Of a stretch of DNA of 64,000 nt, positions 45,356-54,292 are shown in pieces. The DNA is from Lachnospiraceae bacterium (GTDB lineage Bacteria > Bacillota > Clostridia > Lachnospirales > Lachnospiraceae), in contig JAGBBV010000031.1 of the NCBI GenBank assembly GCA_017938315.1, forward strand, positions 1-64,000, in the 5' to 3' direction. The notes under the pieces were generated by a model. It searched no databases, was not told where the DNA came from, and saw only the letters and a program-made list of their open reading frames with translations. Positions within the stretch are counted from its first letter, which is position 1; each line of letters opens with the position of its first letter. The translations under genes were made by a program, and so were the position numbers.

Positions 45356-46285
45356 TTAAATCTCCTCTTTCACAAGGTATATAGGTCTGTTTTTTACTTC
45401 CATATAAGTTTTCGCCAAATACTGTCCCACGATTCCAAGACACAATAGTTGTACGCCGCTAATCAAAGAAATAATACACACAAGAGACGGCCATCCGGAT
45501 GTGGGATCTCCAAACACCAATGTCCTAATGATAATAAATATAATCAGGGCGAAGGAAGCAACGCAAAACAGCATTCCCATTACCGCAGCAAAAGCAAGCG
45601 GGGTAGTTGAAAAAGAGGTGATTCCTTCCAGTGAATAAATAAACAGCTTCCAGAAAGACCACTTAGTCTCTCCCTTTTTCCTTTCCACGTTATCAAACTC
45701 AAGCCACTTAGTCTTAAATCCTACCCAGCCGAAAATGCCCTTTGTGAAGCGGTTATACTCTCTCATGGAAACAATCGCATCGGCCGCAGGTCTGGTCATC
45801 AAGCGGAAATCTCTTGCTCCATCTGCAATCTGCGCATCCGATATTTTATTCATTAATCTATAAAACATGCGGGCGAAAAAAGAACGTATGGGGGGTTCCC
45901 CTTTTCGGTTTACCCGTCTGGTGGCAACCATGTCATATCCTTGCCAAATATTTTCAAACATTTCAGGAAGCAGACTCGGCGGATCCTGTAAATCAGCATC
46001 CATACATGCCACATAATCACCTTTTGCCTTCTCAAACCCCGCAAAAATAGCTGCGTCTTTTCCAAAATTACGGGAGAAGGTAAGCAAGTGTACCCTGGAG
46101 TCTTTTTGAATTAATTTTTTTACTTCCTCTGCTGTTTTATCCTTGGATCCGTCATCAATATACCACAATTCAAAATCCAAATTATTTTCTTTAAAAAAAC
46201 TTTCATTTTTCAAAAATTCCTCATAAAAGTAAGGAACATTTTCTTCTTCGTTATAGCATGGGACAATGGCACTTAACAGTTTCAT
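45356..46285 (-). CDS. GtrB/DPM1-like membrane glycosyltransferase
   Basis: Expected to load a sugar onto the lipid carrier. 309 residues: GT2 domain with AIVPCYNEEENVPYF, IDDGSKDKT, RNFGKDAAIFAGF and MDADLQDPP, then two C-terminal membrane helices (about 230-252 and 265-290) and a short tail VKNRPIYLVKE. It is the first gene of the polysaccharide operon and has a good promoter. It could feed side-chain glucosylation or glycosylation of another envelope polymer. Confidence 0.9.
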   Translation of the reverse strand: MKLLSAIVPCYNEEENVPYFYEEFLKNESFFKENNLDFELWYIDDGSKDKTAEEVKKLIQKDSRVHLLTFSRNFGKDAAIFAGFEKAKGDYVACMDADLQDPPSLLPEMFENIWQGYDMVATRRVNRKGEPPIRSFFARMFYRLMNKISDAQIADGARDFRLMTRPAADAIVSMREYNRFTKGIFGWVGFKTKWLEFDNVERKKGETKWSFWKLFIYSLEGITSFSTTPLAFAAVMGMLFCVASFALIIFIIIRTLVFGDPTSGWPSLVCIISLISGVQLLCLGIVGQYLAKTYMEVKNRPIYLVKEEI

Positions 46286-46320
46286 ATTTCATCACCTCGT
46301 ATGCTTTCCTTAATTTATTT

Positions 46321-46349
46321 ATTGTAACACATCTAAAAGAATATCACAA
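46321..46349 (-). promoter_or_regulatory. Promoter of the polysaccharide operon
   Basis: -35 TTGTGA (46344-46349), 17-base spacer, -10 TACAAT (46321-46326). The leader is about 30 bases, with GAGGTG before the GtrB-like start. The promoter begins 15 bases after the kinase stop. Confidence 0.6.
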
Positions 46350-46363
46350 CACGCATGCTTTCG

Positions 46364-47059
46364 TTAACGCTTATAAAGGTGTAAAAAAACTGTTATTTTA
46401 AAAATTCCTTTTTCTGTATTTATTTCCAGCCTTCCCTGATGCTTATTCACGATTTCCTCTACCGTTTGCAGCCCTATTCCATGGTTCTTTTTATCTTTCT
46501 TTCTGGTAATTATTGCTCCGTCACTTCCATAGACTATTTTATTGTATAAATTTGACATACGGATCAGAACCGCTGTATGGTCAGATACTATTTCAACATA
46601 AATCCATCTTTCCTTTTTAGGCAAATATGCACATGCCTCTATGGCATTGTCAAACAAATTCCCCAAAACAGTCACAATATCCGCCGCACACCTTTTTTCA
46701 CTACCTGCAAGTTTTATTTTTGTTTTTAATTCTATTGCATGTTGCCTTGCTAAAGCATTCTTATAATTGATTATCATATCAATTTCTTTGTTTCCCGTTT
46801 GAACTGCTTTATGGCTGTCATCCATATCTTTTATGTTGTCCATATACAATTTTTTTAACTTGTCATACTCACCACTTTCCAGATATCCAAGCCCTAATAC
46901 ATATTGATTTTTCATGTTATGTTGTATTTTCCTCATCTTTTCCCATTCTTTGTTTATTTGTCCGTCTTGTTCCCACTCCGGTTGGTTTACTGTTCTTTTT
47001 CTGCCCCTGCCGATAATCCAAGCCAGAATTACCATACACACATAACCAAATTTTCTCAT
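46364..47059 (-). CDS. GHKL sensor kinase, AgrC-like, with sensor domain missing
   Basis: 231 residues. One short hydrophobic N-terminal segment (about 4-17) is all that remains of the usual 5-7-helix sensor. The H-box is IQHNMKNQY (canonical RHD-x-KNH; the histidine is kept). The N-box GNLFDNAIEAC and G-box HGIGLQTVEEIV are intact. AgrC relatives are usually about 430 residues, so this is either a truncated copy or a partner kinase that senses through another protein. It lies on the same strand as the AgrA-like regulator, 281 bases further upstream. Confidence 0.85.
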   Translation of the reverse strand: MRKFGYVCMVILAWIIGRGRKRTVNQPEWEQDGQINKEWEKMRKIQHNMKNQYVLGLGYLESGEYDKLKKLYMDNIKDMDDSHKAVQTGNKEIDMIINYKNALARQHAIELKTKIKLAGSEKRCAADIVTVLGNLFDNAIEACAYLPKKERWIYVEIVSDHTAVLIRMSNLYNKIVYGSDGAIITRKKDKKNHGIGLQTVEEIVNKHQGRLEINTEKGIFKITVFLHLYKR

Positions 47060-47186
47060 TTCCGTTCCTCATGCTTTTTTATTAAACATAACTCATATTT
47101 GGGTCGCATGTTCCGGAATGTCATAAAAACGCCAAAACTTGTCACGATTTGTGATTTATTCCGACGTTTTTATTTCATTTAGCATT

Positions 47187-47228
47187 TCAAAAAGACAGCA
47201 GCAGGGAACCAGCTTGCTCCCTGCTGCC
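47187..47228 (-). terminator. Terminator between regulator and kinase genes
   Basis: A 10-bp stem GCAGCAGGGA/TCCCTGCTGC with a 10-base loop and then TGTCTTTTTG on the minus strand. The kinase is therefore probably transcribed separately. A second hairpin (ATAAAAACG at 47123-47131 with CGTTTTTAT at 47165-47173) lies in front of the kinase. Confidence 0.75.
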
Positions 47229-47340
47229 TTAGAATAAGTGCACGTGCATTTAGATTATCCGGGCATTTTTATATCCATTATATCGATATTTTTATTTTTC
47301 ACGTTATTCATGTAATAAATATATATACCAAATGTCATTT

Positions 47341-48066
47341 TCAACATAACCGTTCTAAACATTTCATATGGTTTTGCATCACATATTCTCTTTGACGGGT
47401 GCTGACAGGCAGCCTTTCTTTGTTTCTCATAATTACATATTTGGGATAATATTGAAAAATTTGTGCCGCATTTACCAAGTATGATTTGTGAATCCTTAAA
47501 AACAAATGATTATATTTACTTAATATATTTTCCACCCTGTCCAGCTTACTGTAAAACATGTATTTATCCCCATTTTCCATGCATATCCGTACCATTCTTT
47601 TATTGCTCTCAAAATAAAGAATCTCCCGTACCCTTACACTACTTGTAATACCTTTAAAGCGAAACACAAAAACCTCTTGCAGGCACCTGCAATTAATAAG
47701 TGCCTGTTCCAGACATTCCGTTAATTGTTTCCGCATAACCGGCTTTTCCAGATATTGAAAGGGATGCAGTCCAAACACTTCTTTATAGTAATTATCGTAC
47801 TGTGACACAAAAACCAAACATACATCTCTATATTGTTCCTTAATTTGGGTCGCCGTGATAATCCCATCCATTCCACCTTCCAATTCTATATCTAAAAAAA
47901 CTATATGAAAATATCCTGTACCTTCTACGTCAGACATAAGCTCTTCCCCACTGACATATTTTTTCAGTTCTATTTTAATCCCTTTTTTCCTTGCCCATTT
48001 TTCTATTACATTGCCAAAAATGTCTCCATACCCTGGCATATCATCACATACAGCTATCCTTATCAC
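47341..48066 (-). CDS. LytTR response regulator, AgrA/VirR-like
   Basis: 241 residues from a GTG at 48066 with GGAG. The receiver domain (about 1-120) has acidic pocket IAVCDD, phosphoryl-accepting D in VFLDIEL, and the conserved K in LEKPV. The LytTR DNA-binding domain (about 140-237) has EILYFESNKRMV, FLRIHKSYLVN and a C-terminal VSTRQ. AgrA-type regulators bind paired 9-bp direct repeats. It probably pairs with the GHKL kinase and, by position, may control the polysaccharide operon (inferred). Confidence 0.92.
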   Translation of the reverse strand: MIRIAVCDDMPGYGDIFGNVIEKWARKKGIKIELKKYVSGEELMSDVEGTGYFHIVFLDIELEGGMDGIITATQIKEQYRDVCLVFVSQYDNYYKEVFGLHPFQYLEKPVMRKQLTECLEQALINCRCLQEVFVFRFKGITSSVRVREILYFESNKRMVRICMENGDKYMFYSKLDRVENILSKYNHLFLRIHKSYLVNAAQIFQYYPKYVIMRNKERLPVSTRQREYVMQNHMKCLERLC

Positions 48067-48087
48067 AATATCATCTCCACATCCAAA

Positions 48088-48128
48088 AACAAAAAAACAG
48101 CACTCTGCATATAGGATTGCAAAGTGCC
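48088..48128 (-). terminator. Terminator after the CofE-like gene
   Basis: Stem GGCACTTTGCA/TGCAGAGTGCT with one mismatch and an 8-base loop, followed by GTTTTTTTG on the minus strand. Confidence 0.7.
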
Positions 48129-48149
48129 GTCAATACTTGTTTCTTATTC

Positions 48150-49340
48150 TTAACTTACATAATTATCAAAATAACCCTGAATTAAAATAACAGGAGTACC
48201 CTTATCTCCGGAACCGCTTGTAAGGTCACAGAGAGAACCGATTAAATCTGTTAATCTTCTGGGGGTTGTTCCCTGGGAAGCCATATCACCCACCAGATTG
48301 TCTTTCTTTTCCCTGATACGGTTGGAAATCGCTTCCTTAAGTGCATCACCGGATAAATCCTTAAAATCATTGTCCGCAAGATATTTTAATTTTACTTCGT
48401 TAGGAGTTCCGTCAAGTCCGGGTGTGCTTGCAGGAGAGACAACCGGGTCAGCAAGTTCCCAAATCTTTCCTACAGGATCTTTAAATGCACCGTCACCGTA
48501 CACCATAACTTCTACATGCTTTCCTGTTCTGTCAAGCACTTCCTTCTGGATGTCCATAACCAAATCAGTACATTCTCTGGGGAAAAGCTTAATAGAATCT
48601 TCTGTAGATTTATTGGATCCGAGAAGACCATACTTTTCATTACATCCGCTTCCGTTTACGGAGTTGTTTAAAATATCGTCAAGTCCACATACAACTTCCG
48701 CACCACATGCTTTTAAGATTCTCTTGGAACGTGCACGTGTATGGATATCACATGTAAGCACCTTCTTAGTATAGTTTAAAATCTTACGGCAGTCATTTGC
48801 AAAAATAACCTCTACCTCTGCACCGGATTCGCGAATCAACTGACTATAATAATCCACATAATCAACGCCTGTGAAAGGATGCACATTTGCTCCGAATAAT
48901 TCTCTATATTTTTCAAGGGTAAGCACATCGCTGTAAGGATTCACACCTGCTTCATCAAGCTGATCCCATGAAACCAATTCATTTCCAACTTCGTCACTGG
49001 GATAGCTGAGCATAAGAACAATCTTTTTAGCACCCTTTGCAATTCCTCTTAAGCAGATTGCAAAGCGGTTTCTGGACAGAATAGGGAATATAACACCGAT
49101 GGTTTCTCCACCCAATTTGTTTTTCACATCTTCCGCAATAGCATCTACAGATGCATAATTTCCCTGTGCACGAGCCACAACAGACTCTGTAACTGCAATA
49201 ACATCTTTGTCACGAAGTTCAAAGTTTTCACTTGCTGCTGCTTCAAGCACACTATCTGTTACGATTTTAACCAGATTATCGCCTTCTCTGATAATAGGAC
49301 AGCGAATACCTCTGGATACTGTTCCGATTTTTCTTTCCAT
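48150..49340 (-). CDS. CofE-like (F420-0:gamma-glutamyl ligase family) protein
   Basis: 396 residues. The N-terminal part DNLVKIVTDSVLEAA with DKDVIAVTESVVARAQG matches the start of the CofE fold, which joins glutamate to a phosphorylated cofactor using GTP. The later NDCRKIL, VMVYGDGAFKDPVGKIWE and SQGTTPRRLTDLIGSLCDL are conserved in a clostridial subgroup. It is longer than archaeal CofE (about 250). No other F420 genes (cofC, cofD, cofG/H) lie nearby, and Lachnospiraceae are not known for F420. The real substrate is probably different. It has its own promoter and terminator. Confidence 0.78.
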   Translation of the reverse strand: MERKIGTVSRGIRCPIIREGDNLVKIVTDSVLEAAASENFELRDKDVIAVTESVVARAQGNYASVDAIAEDVKNKLGGETIGVIFPILSRNRFAICLRGIAKGAKKIVLMLSYPSDEVGNELVSWDQLDEAGVNPYSDVLTLEKYRELFGANVHPFTGVDYVDYYSQLIRESGAEVEVIFANDCRKILNYTKKVLTCDIHTRARSKRILKACGAEVVCGLDDILNNSVNGSGCNEKYGLLGSNKSTEDSIKLFPRECTDLVMDIQKEVLDRTGKHVEVMVYGDGAFKDPVGKIWELADPVVSPASTPGLDGTPNEVKLKYLADNDFKDLSGDALKEAISNRIREKKDNLVGDMASQGTTPRRLTDLIGSLCDLTSGSGDKGTPVILIQGYFDNYVS

Positions 49341-49380
49341 ATAGCATTTCTCCCTTGGTGTTTTTTCTACAACACTATAT

Positions 49381-49408
49381 ATTATAATGTATGTCTTTCA
49401 AATTGCAA
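49381..49408 (-). promoter_or_regulatory. Promoter of the CofE-like gene
   Basis: -35 TTGCAA (49403-49408), 16-base spacer, -10 TATAAT (49381-49386). Confidence 0.55.
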
Positions 49409-49424
49409 ATATTTTTTTTTAATA

Positions 49425-50276
49425 TTACCCCTCGCTAATAAACAATACGCCCAATGTTCCCGGTCCGCAATGGCTTGATATTACGCCGCCTGCAACCGTT
49501 TCCAAAATTTCATCAAAGTATCCCAGTGCTTCCAAATAGTTTCTTACCTCTTCCACCACTTCTCTACTGCAACCGGAATGGGTAATAAATACCCTGTCTT
49601 TCTTCGCATGGCAAAGTTCTTCTTCCATGTCTTTCACATATGACATAATCACCTTACCTATGCTGCCGCGATATTTCTTACCCGGGCTCATCTTGCCGTT
49701 TTCTACGGCTATTCTCGGATGAAGTTTCAACGCGCCTCCGGCCATAGCTGCAAGCCCGCTGCATCTGCCACCCCGGTATAAATACATCAATGTATCCACT
49801 ACAAAGCTGGCTCTCACAAAAGGTTTTAATTCCTCGATGCGGGCAACAATATCGTCTACAGCCATCCCCTGCTTTGCCATAACAGCTGCCTCAATCACAA
49901 GCAAGCCGATACCTGTGGATAGATTGGCAGAATCCACTATTTTTACTTTTCTTTCCGCGTCCAATGCCTCCACTGCAAGTCTCATAACATTTCCCGAAGT
50001 GGACATTCCTGATGCTATGTTAAAGCTGATGATTTCATCGCCTGCATCCACAAAGGGTCTTAGCACGGAAACTGCCTTTTCAATGGAAACTGCTGAAGTC
50101 TTCGGTGTTGTTTTATTTTCATCAGCCCACTTGAAAATCTGCATGGGCGTAATATTTTCTCCATCAAGAAATTCTTCTTCACCCAGCAGAATATTCAGCG
50201 GGATAATGGTAATATCATATTTTTTTATCAGTTCCTTTGACAAATCGCAGGTGCTGTCAGCCACAATTCTTATCAC
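49425..50276 (-). CDS. DegV-family fatty-acid-binding protein
   Basis: 283 residues, the usual DegV length. It starts IRIVADSTCDLS and has KTSAVSIEKAV, FNIASGMSTSGNVMRLA, VVDTLMYLYRGGRCSG and THSGCSREVVEEV. The family binds a fatty acid and hands it to the FakA kinase (FakB role) for phospholipid synthesis. The start is GTG with AAGG. It is the last gene behind two Na+ symporter genes. Confidence 0.93.
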   Translation of the reverse strand: MIRIVADSTCDLSKELIKKYDITIIPLNILLGEEEFLDGENITPMQIFKWADENKTTPKTSAVSIEKAVSVLRPFVDAGDEIISFNIASGMSTSGNVMRLAVEALDAERKVKIVDSANLSTGIGLLVIEAAVMAKQGMAVDDIVARIEELKPFVRASFVVDTLMYLYRGGRCSGLAAMAGGALKLHPRIAVENGKMSPGKKYRGSIGKVIMSYVKDMEEELCHAKKDRVFITHSGCSREVVEEVRNYLEALGYFDEILETVAGGVISSHCGPGTLGVLFISEG

Positions 50277-50330
50277 AGTTTTATGCCTTCTTTCTTATCT
50301 CAAACAATTTTGTCTGGCATAGTTGTCCTA

Positions 50331-51734
50331 TTAAATAAACGTAACAATTCCTAAAGACTTAAGTAACAGAATCAGTAATAATGCAGGTGCAACAAATTTC
50401 AGCATCACAATGTATAATTTCTTTCTGCCAAATTTGCATCCTGATTTTTCCACTTCTTCTATCACTGTTCCAGGCTTTAACACCCATCCGATTAGTATGC
50501 ATGTTCCGATTGCTACAAGGGGCATCAAACAGTTGTTGCTGATGTAATCCATAATATCCAAAATCTGTGCAACCGCTCCATTAGGAAGTGTATATTCAAA
50601 ATACCAGATATTATATCCAAAGCAAACAACAAGTCCTCCCACAAGGGCAATCACGATTTCGATAATGGCTGCTTTTACCCTCGATAAATGGAATTTATCC
50701 ATAAGACTGGCCACTACTGCTTCCATAATGGAAACAGCACTTGTAAGTGCCGCAAACAATACCATGGCAAAGAAAAGAATTCCTACAAAGGTACCAATCG
50801 TTCCCATAGCTGCAAAAATCTTAGGAAGGGATACGAACATTAAACTGGGACCGGATGCTACCATTCCTTCCGTTCCCATAAATGTATATACTGCAGGAAT
50901 AATCATGGCACCAGCCAAAAACGCTACTACCGTATCGAAAATTTCAATCTGGTTAATGGATTTGCCCAGATTTGCATCATCCTTTACATATGAGCCATAT
51001 GCAATCATAATACCCATTGCCACGCTCAAACTATAGAAAAGCTGTCCCATGGCATCCATCACTACCGTGAAAAATCCTTTTAACGTAAGTCCTTCAAAAT
51101 TGGGAACTATGTAAATTTTAAAACCTTCCATGCCGCTTCTTGTCACGCCACTGGCATCGGTATTACTGATTGTCAGGGAAAAAATTGCAATACCCAAAAT
51201 CAGCACCACCAAAATGGGCATCAAAACTTTAGAAAAGGATTCAATTCCTTTATTGACACCACGTAAAACAACAAATGCACATATCGCTAAAAAGATTACC
51301 GTAAATACAATAGGCTGTGTCTGCGCTGTAATAAATCCTGTAAAGTAACCATCCTCTGCAGCCACAATGCCTTCCCCTGTTAGGAATGCAATCAGATACT
51401 TGATTACCCAGCCACCGATCACACAATAATATGGCATGATGATCATAGGTACCACACAAGCCAGAACACCTAAGAATCCCCATCCCTTTTTCAAGTGCGT
51501 ATAGGCTGTCAAGGGACTCTGCTTTGTTTTTCTTCCGATGGCAATTTCCGAAGTCAAAAGAGTAAACCCGAAGGTCAATGCCAAAATGATATAAACTACT
51601 AAAAATAGTCCGCCACCGTCTTTTGCTGCAAGATACGGAAATCTCCAAATGTTACCAAGTCCTACCGCACTTCCCGCAGCGGCAAGGACAAAGCCGATGG
51701 AACCGGAAAATGAATTTCTGCTTTTTTCTTTCAT
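50331..51734 (-). CDS. Sodium-dependent SNF/NSS-family transporter
   Basis: Amino-acid or related Na+ symporter of the LeuT fold. 467 residues with 11-12 helices. TM1 carries GFVLAAAGSAVGLGNIWRFPY, cited here only as the family's Na+ and substrate signature (G-x-x-x-G-L-G-N-x-W-R-F-P-Y; N and the unwound G are present). TM6 has SLSVAMGIMIAYGSY. It starts 15 bases after a paralogue of similar size. Confidence 0.92.
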   Translation of the reverse strand: MKEKSRNSFSGSIGFVLAAAGSAVGLGNIWRFPYLAAKDGGGLFLVVYIILALTFGFTLLTSEIAIGRKTKQSPLTAYTHLKKGWGFLGVLACVVPMIIMPYYCVIGGWVIKYLIAFLTGEGIVAAEDGYFTGFITAQTQPIVFTVIFLAICAFVVLRGVNKGIESFSKVLMPILVVLILGIAIFSLTISNTDASGVTRSGMEGFKIYIVPNFEGLTLKGFFTVVMDAMGQLFYSLSVAMGIMIAYGSYVKDDANLGKSINQIEIFDTVVAFLAGAMIIPAVYTFMGTEGMVASGPSLMFVSLPKIFAAMGTIGTFVGILFFAMVLFAALTSAVSIMEAVVASLMDKFHLSRVKAAIIEIVIALVGGLVVCFGYNIWYFEYTLPNGAVAQILDIMDYISNNCLMPLVAIGTCILIGWVLKPGTVIEEVEKSGCKFGRKKLYIVMLKFVAPALLLILLLKSLGIVTFI

Positions 51735-51749
51735 AAATTGTATCCCCCT

Positions 51750-53105
51750 TTATCTTAATCCCATAACTAAAATTACTATAATCATAACCGGTATCACAAA
51801 TGTGACATACCCTCTTAAAAATCTAGGGAACTTTACACCTTCTCCGGTATTTACTTCTTCTAAATATTTATCAAATCCCCAGCCCCATTTGGTTGTACAG
51901 AACAACAGAAACAGCAGGGAACCGATAGGCAGAAGTAAATTACTTACAATAAAATCTTCCAAATCAAGTACGGTGCTGCCTGTTCCCCTGGGCTGAAAAC
52001 TACTCCATACATTAAATCCGAGCACGCAGGGAAGTGATGCAATGAGTAACACAATGCAGTTAATAAAGGATGATTTTTTTCTGCTTAAATTCCACTTATC
52101 CATACAGCATGCTACAATATTTTCAAACACTGCAATAATAGTTGAGAAGGATGCAAAGGTCATAAAAAGGAAGAACAGACTTCCCCAGAATCTGCCTCCG
52201 GTCATAGATGCAAAAATATTCGGAAGAGTAATAAAAATCAGTTCCGGACCTGCTCCGGGATCAACTCCATACGCAAAACATGCCGGGAAAATAATAAGTC
52301 CGGACATAATTGCCACGAAAGTATCCAATCCCGCAATTCTCAAAGACTCTCCAAACAACGTATGTTCCTTCGACATATAACTACCGAATATTTCCATAGA
52401 ACCGATACCTAAACTGAGTGTAAAGAACGACTGGTTCATGGCTGCCACAATAACATTCCAAAGCCCCACTTCCTCTACTTTGCTCCAATCGGGAACCAAA
52501 TAAAATTTAAGGCCTTCCATACCGCCTTCCAGGGTAACACTGTTTACAGCCAAAATCACAATCAATGCAAGAAGTCCCAGCATCATGGGTTTGCTGATTT
52601 TTTCGACCCCCGCCTGTACACCTAACGAACAAACTAAGAAACCGCCGATAACGGTAACTACCATCCAGAATCCCATTCCCAAGGGGTCCGCCATCATTCC
52701 GCCAAATTCATCCGTTACCTGCTGAGGCGTAAGTCCTGTAAAAGTTCCTTTTAGGAACCGATAAAAATAACTAATCATCCATCCCGATACCGTCGTGTAA
52801 AACATCATCAAAAGATAGTTTCCCACAAGTGCCAAATTACCGTGTATGTGCCACTTCTGTCCCGGCTTTTCCAGTTCCTGATAACAGCGGGTGATACTCT
52901 GCTTGCTGGCACGCCCTACCGCAAATTCCATGGTAAGCACCGGCACTCCCATTGCAATTAAAAAGAATAAATAGATTAACACAAAAATTCCACCGCCGTT
53001 TTGCCCTGTGATATACGGAAATTTCCATACATTTCCTATTCCTATGGCACAGCCGGCAGAAATCAGTATAAAACCAAGTCTTGACTTAAAATTTTCTCTT
53101 TTCAT
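51750..53105 (-). CDS. Sodium-dependent SNF/NSS-family transporter (paralogue)
   Basis: 451 residues, LeuT fold. TM1 reads IGIGNVWKFPY (K where the neighbour has R). TM6 has TLSLGIGSMEIFGSYM. The two proteins share layout but differ at the substrate-facing residues of TM1 and TM6, so they may carry different amino acids or work together. It is the first gene of the symporter-symporter-degV run. Confidence 0.92.
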   Translation of the reverse strand: MKRENFKSRLGFILISAGCAIGIGNVWKFPYITGQNGGGIFVLIYLFFLIAMGVPVLTMEFAVGRASKQSITRCYQELEKPGQKWHIHGNLALVGNYLLMMFYTTVSGWMISYFYRFLKGTFTGLTPQQVTDEFGGMMADPLGMGFWMVVTVIGGFLVCSLGVQAGVEKISKPMMLGLLALIVILAVNSVTLEGGMEGLKFYLVPDWSKVEEVGLWNVIVAAMNQSFFTLSLGIGSMEIFGSYMSKEHTLFGESLRIAGLDTFVAIMSGLIIFPACFAYGVDPGAGPELIFITLPNIFASMTGGRFWGSLFFLFMTFASFSTIIAVFENIVACCMDKWNLSRKKSSFINCIVLLIASLPCVLGFNVWSSFQPRGTGSTVLDLEDFIVSNLLLPIGSLLFLLFCTTKWGWGFDKYLEEVNTGEGVKFPRFLRGYVTFVIPVMIIVILVMGLR

Positions 53106-53180
53106 CTTAATTTCTTTTCTCCCGTAATAAAATATACCTAAACATCATACCACATGATTTCTGATTTGAATATCACTTTT

Positions 53181-54281
53181 TTATTTTAAAGTGATGCTGT
53201 TATTCAGCACTGACGTGCTGTACAAAAACAGCACATCCTGATTTTCAAATGTCACATAATTCCCAATATAGGCACTGGGGAGATATCTGATATCGATTAA
53301 TGTGGTTTTTCTATATCCTTCTGCCAAAAGGGGCACCATACTTCTGCTGAAGGAATCTCCGAATACCACCAATTCCTTCTCTGATACCGCACCCGGATTT
53401 TCAATGGTAGCCAGGGAAATGTTTCCTCCCAGAAACATCTCATAGGCATCTCTGCCATATGCCTTACTTTCATCATAAAGAGGAATTTCCACGTTATTTT
53501 CATAATCATAAACAATACATTCGTCTAAAATGCCATTGGAACAATAACTTATTTCATCGGGTTTTGTCATAAGTGCCGCCTGCCCGGCATAGACACCATA
53601 AAACGGAACGTCTAAGGTCTTTACTCTATATTCTCCCGAAAGAAAGACACCCATCTCTTTTCCTATATAGGCAGCCGTTTCTGTGATTTCTTCCTGTTTC
53701 CAATGAGTATCTGTTCTATAATAATCAGAAAGTTGCAGCTTGTCTTCTATCCTGATAGGAGTCAGAAAATCTGCACAGCTGTACGTTTTCTCCAAAAAAG
53801 CACTATAATCCATTGATAAATACGTCTTGTCAGCCAGATAATAGCTTTTATCAGGAATTACTGACATATAGACGCTTACTTCTTTTTCTTCTAAATGTTT
53901 TTCATAAATATTCCGGAAAATGGAAGCTGCCCTTTCTACAGACGCCTCATCCATCGGATATTCCATGGCACATAGATACCCGTCCTTAACATAGATATCA
54001 TGGTTATCCTTCTTTTGCATGATATGCATCGAAAAATTAGCCTTACATGCCCGTAGTAAGTCCCGAAAGGGAAATTGATCCGTCACATATTCTTCCATTT
54101 GTGCCGCATACGTCCCCGTCACCATGCTCTTCCATGAAAACATCGGTTTTTGTGCAAGGAGCCGCCTTTCACTAAGGGAATATTCCCCGGCAGGTTTCAA
54201 AAAGCATGCTGCGACGATTATGATATAAGTCACACCAACTATTGCTATCATCCACTTTTTTTGTTTTGTACTCTTTTCCAT
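53181..54281 (-). CDS. DHHW-family (AlgX/AlgJ-like) surface polysaccharide modification protein
   Basis: 366 residues. One N-terminal membrane helix (about 10-28) is followed by an extracytoplasmic SGNH-like domain. It has YSLSERRLLAQKP and the YVTDQFPFRD motif, the DTHWK motif that names the family, and GDSFSRSMVP as the nucleophile-serine block. It sits 11 bases behind an MBOAT gene. In alginate and cellulose systems such pairs move acetyl groups from the membrane protein to an exported polymer. The acceptor here is unknown. Confidence 0.88.
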   Translation of the reverse strand: MEKSTKQKKWMIAIVGVTYIIIVAACFLKPAGEYSLSERRLLAQKPMFSWKSMVTGTYAAQMEEYVTDQFPFRDLLRACKANFSMHIMQKKDNHDIYVKDGYLCAMEYPMDEASVERAASIFRNIYEKHLEEKEVSVYMSVIPDKSYYLADKTYLSMDYSAFLEKTYSCADFLTPIRIEDKLQLSDYYRTDTHWKQEEITETAAYIGKEMGVFLSGEYRVKTLDVPFYGVYAGQAALMTKPDEISYCSNGILDECIVYDYENNVEIPLYDESKAYGRDAYEMFLGGNISLATIENPGAVSEKELVVFGDSFSRSMVPLLAEGYRKTTLIDIRYLPSAYIGNYVTFENQDVLFLYSTSVLNNSITLK

Positions 54282-54292
54282 ATCCTCTCCTC

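Noticed and set aside
47255-47311. 18-codon frame between the AgrA-like and GHKL genes as an autoinducer (AgrD-like) precursor
   Set aside because: It has no cysteine or serine for a thiolactone, no amphipathic leader and no ribosome site, and no AgrB is nearby.
53172-53195. ATCACTTT/AAAGTGAT hairpin around the DHHW gene stop as a terminator
   Set aside because: It has an AT-rich 8-bp stem with the stop codon inside and no T run after it; too weak to call.
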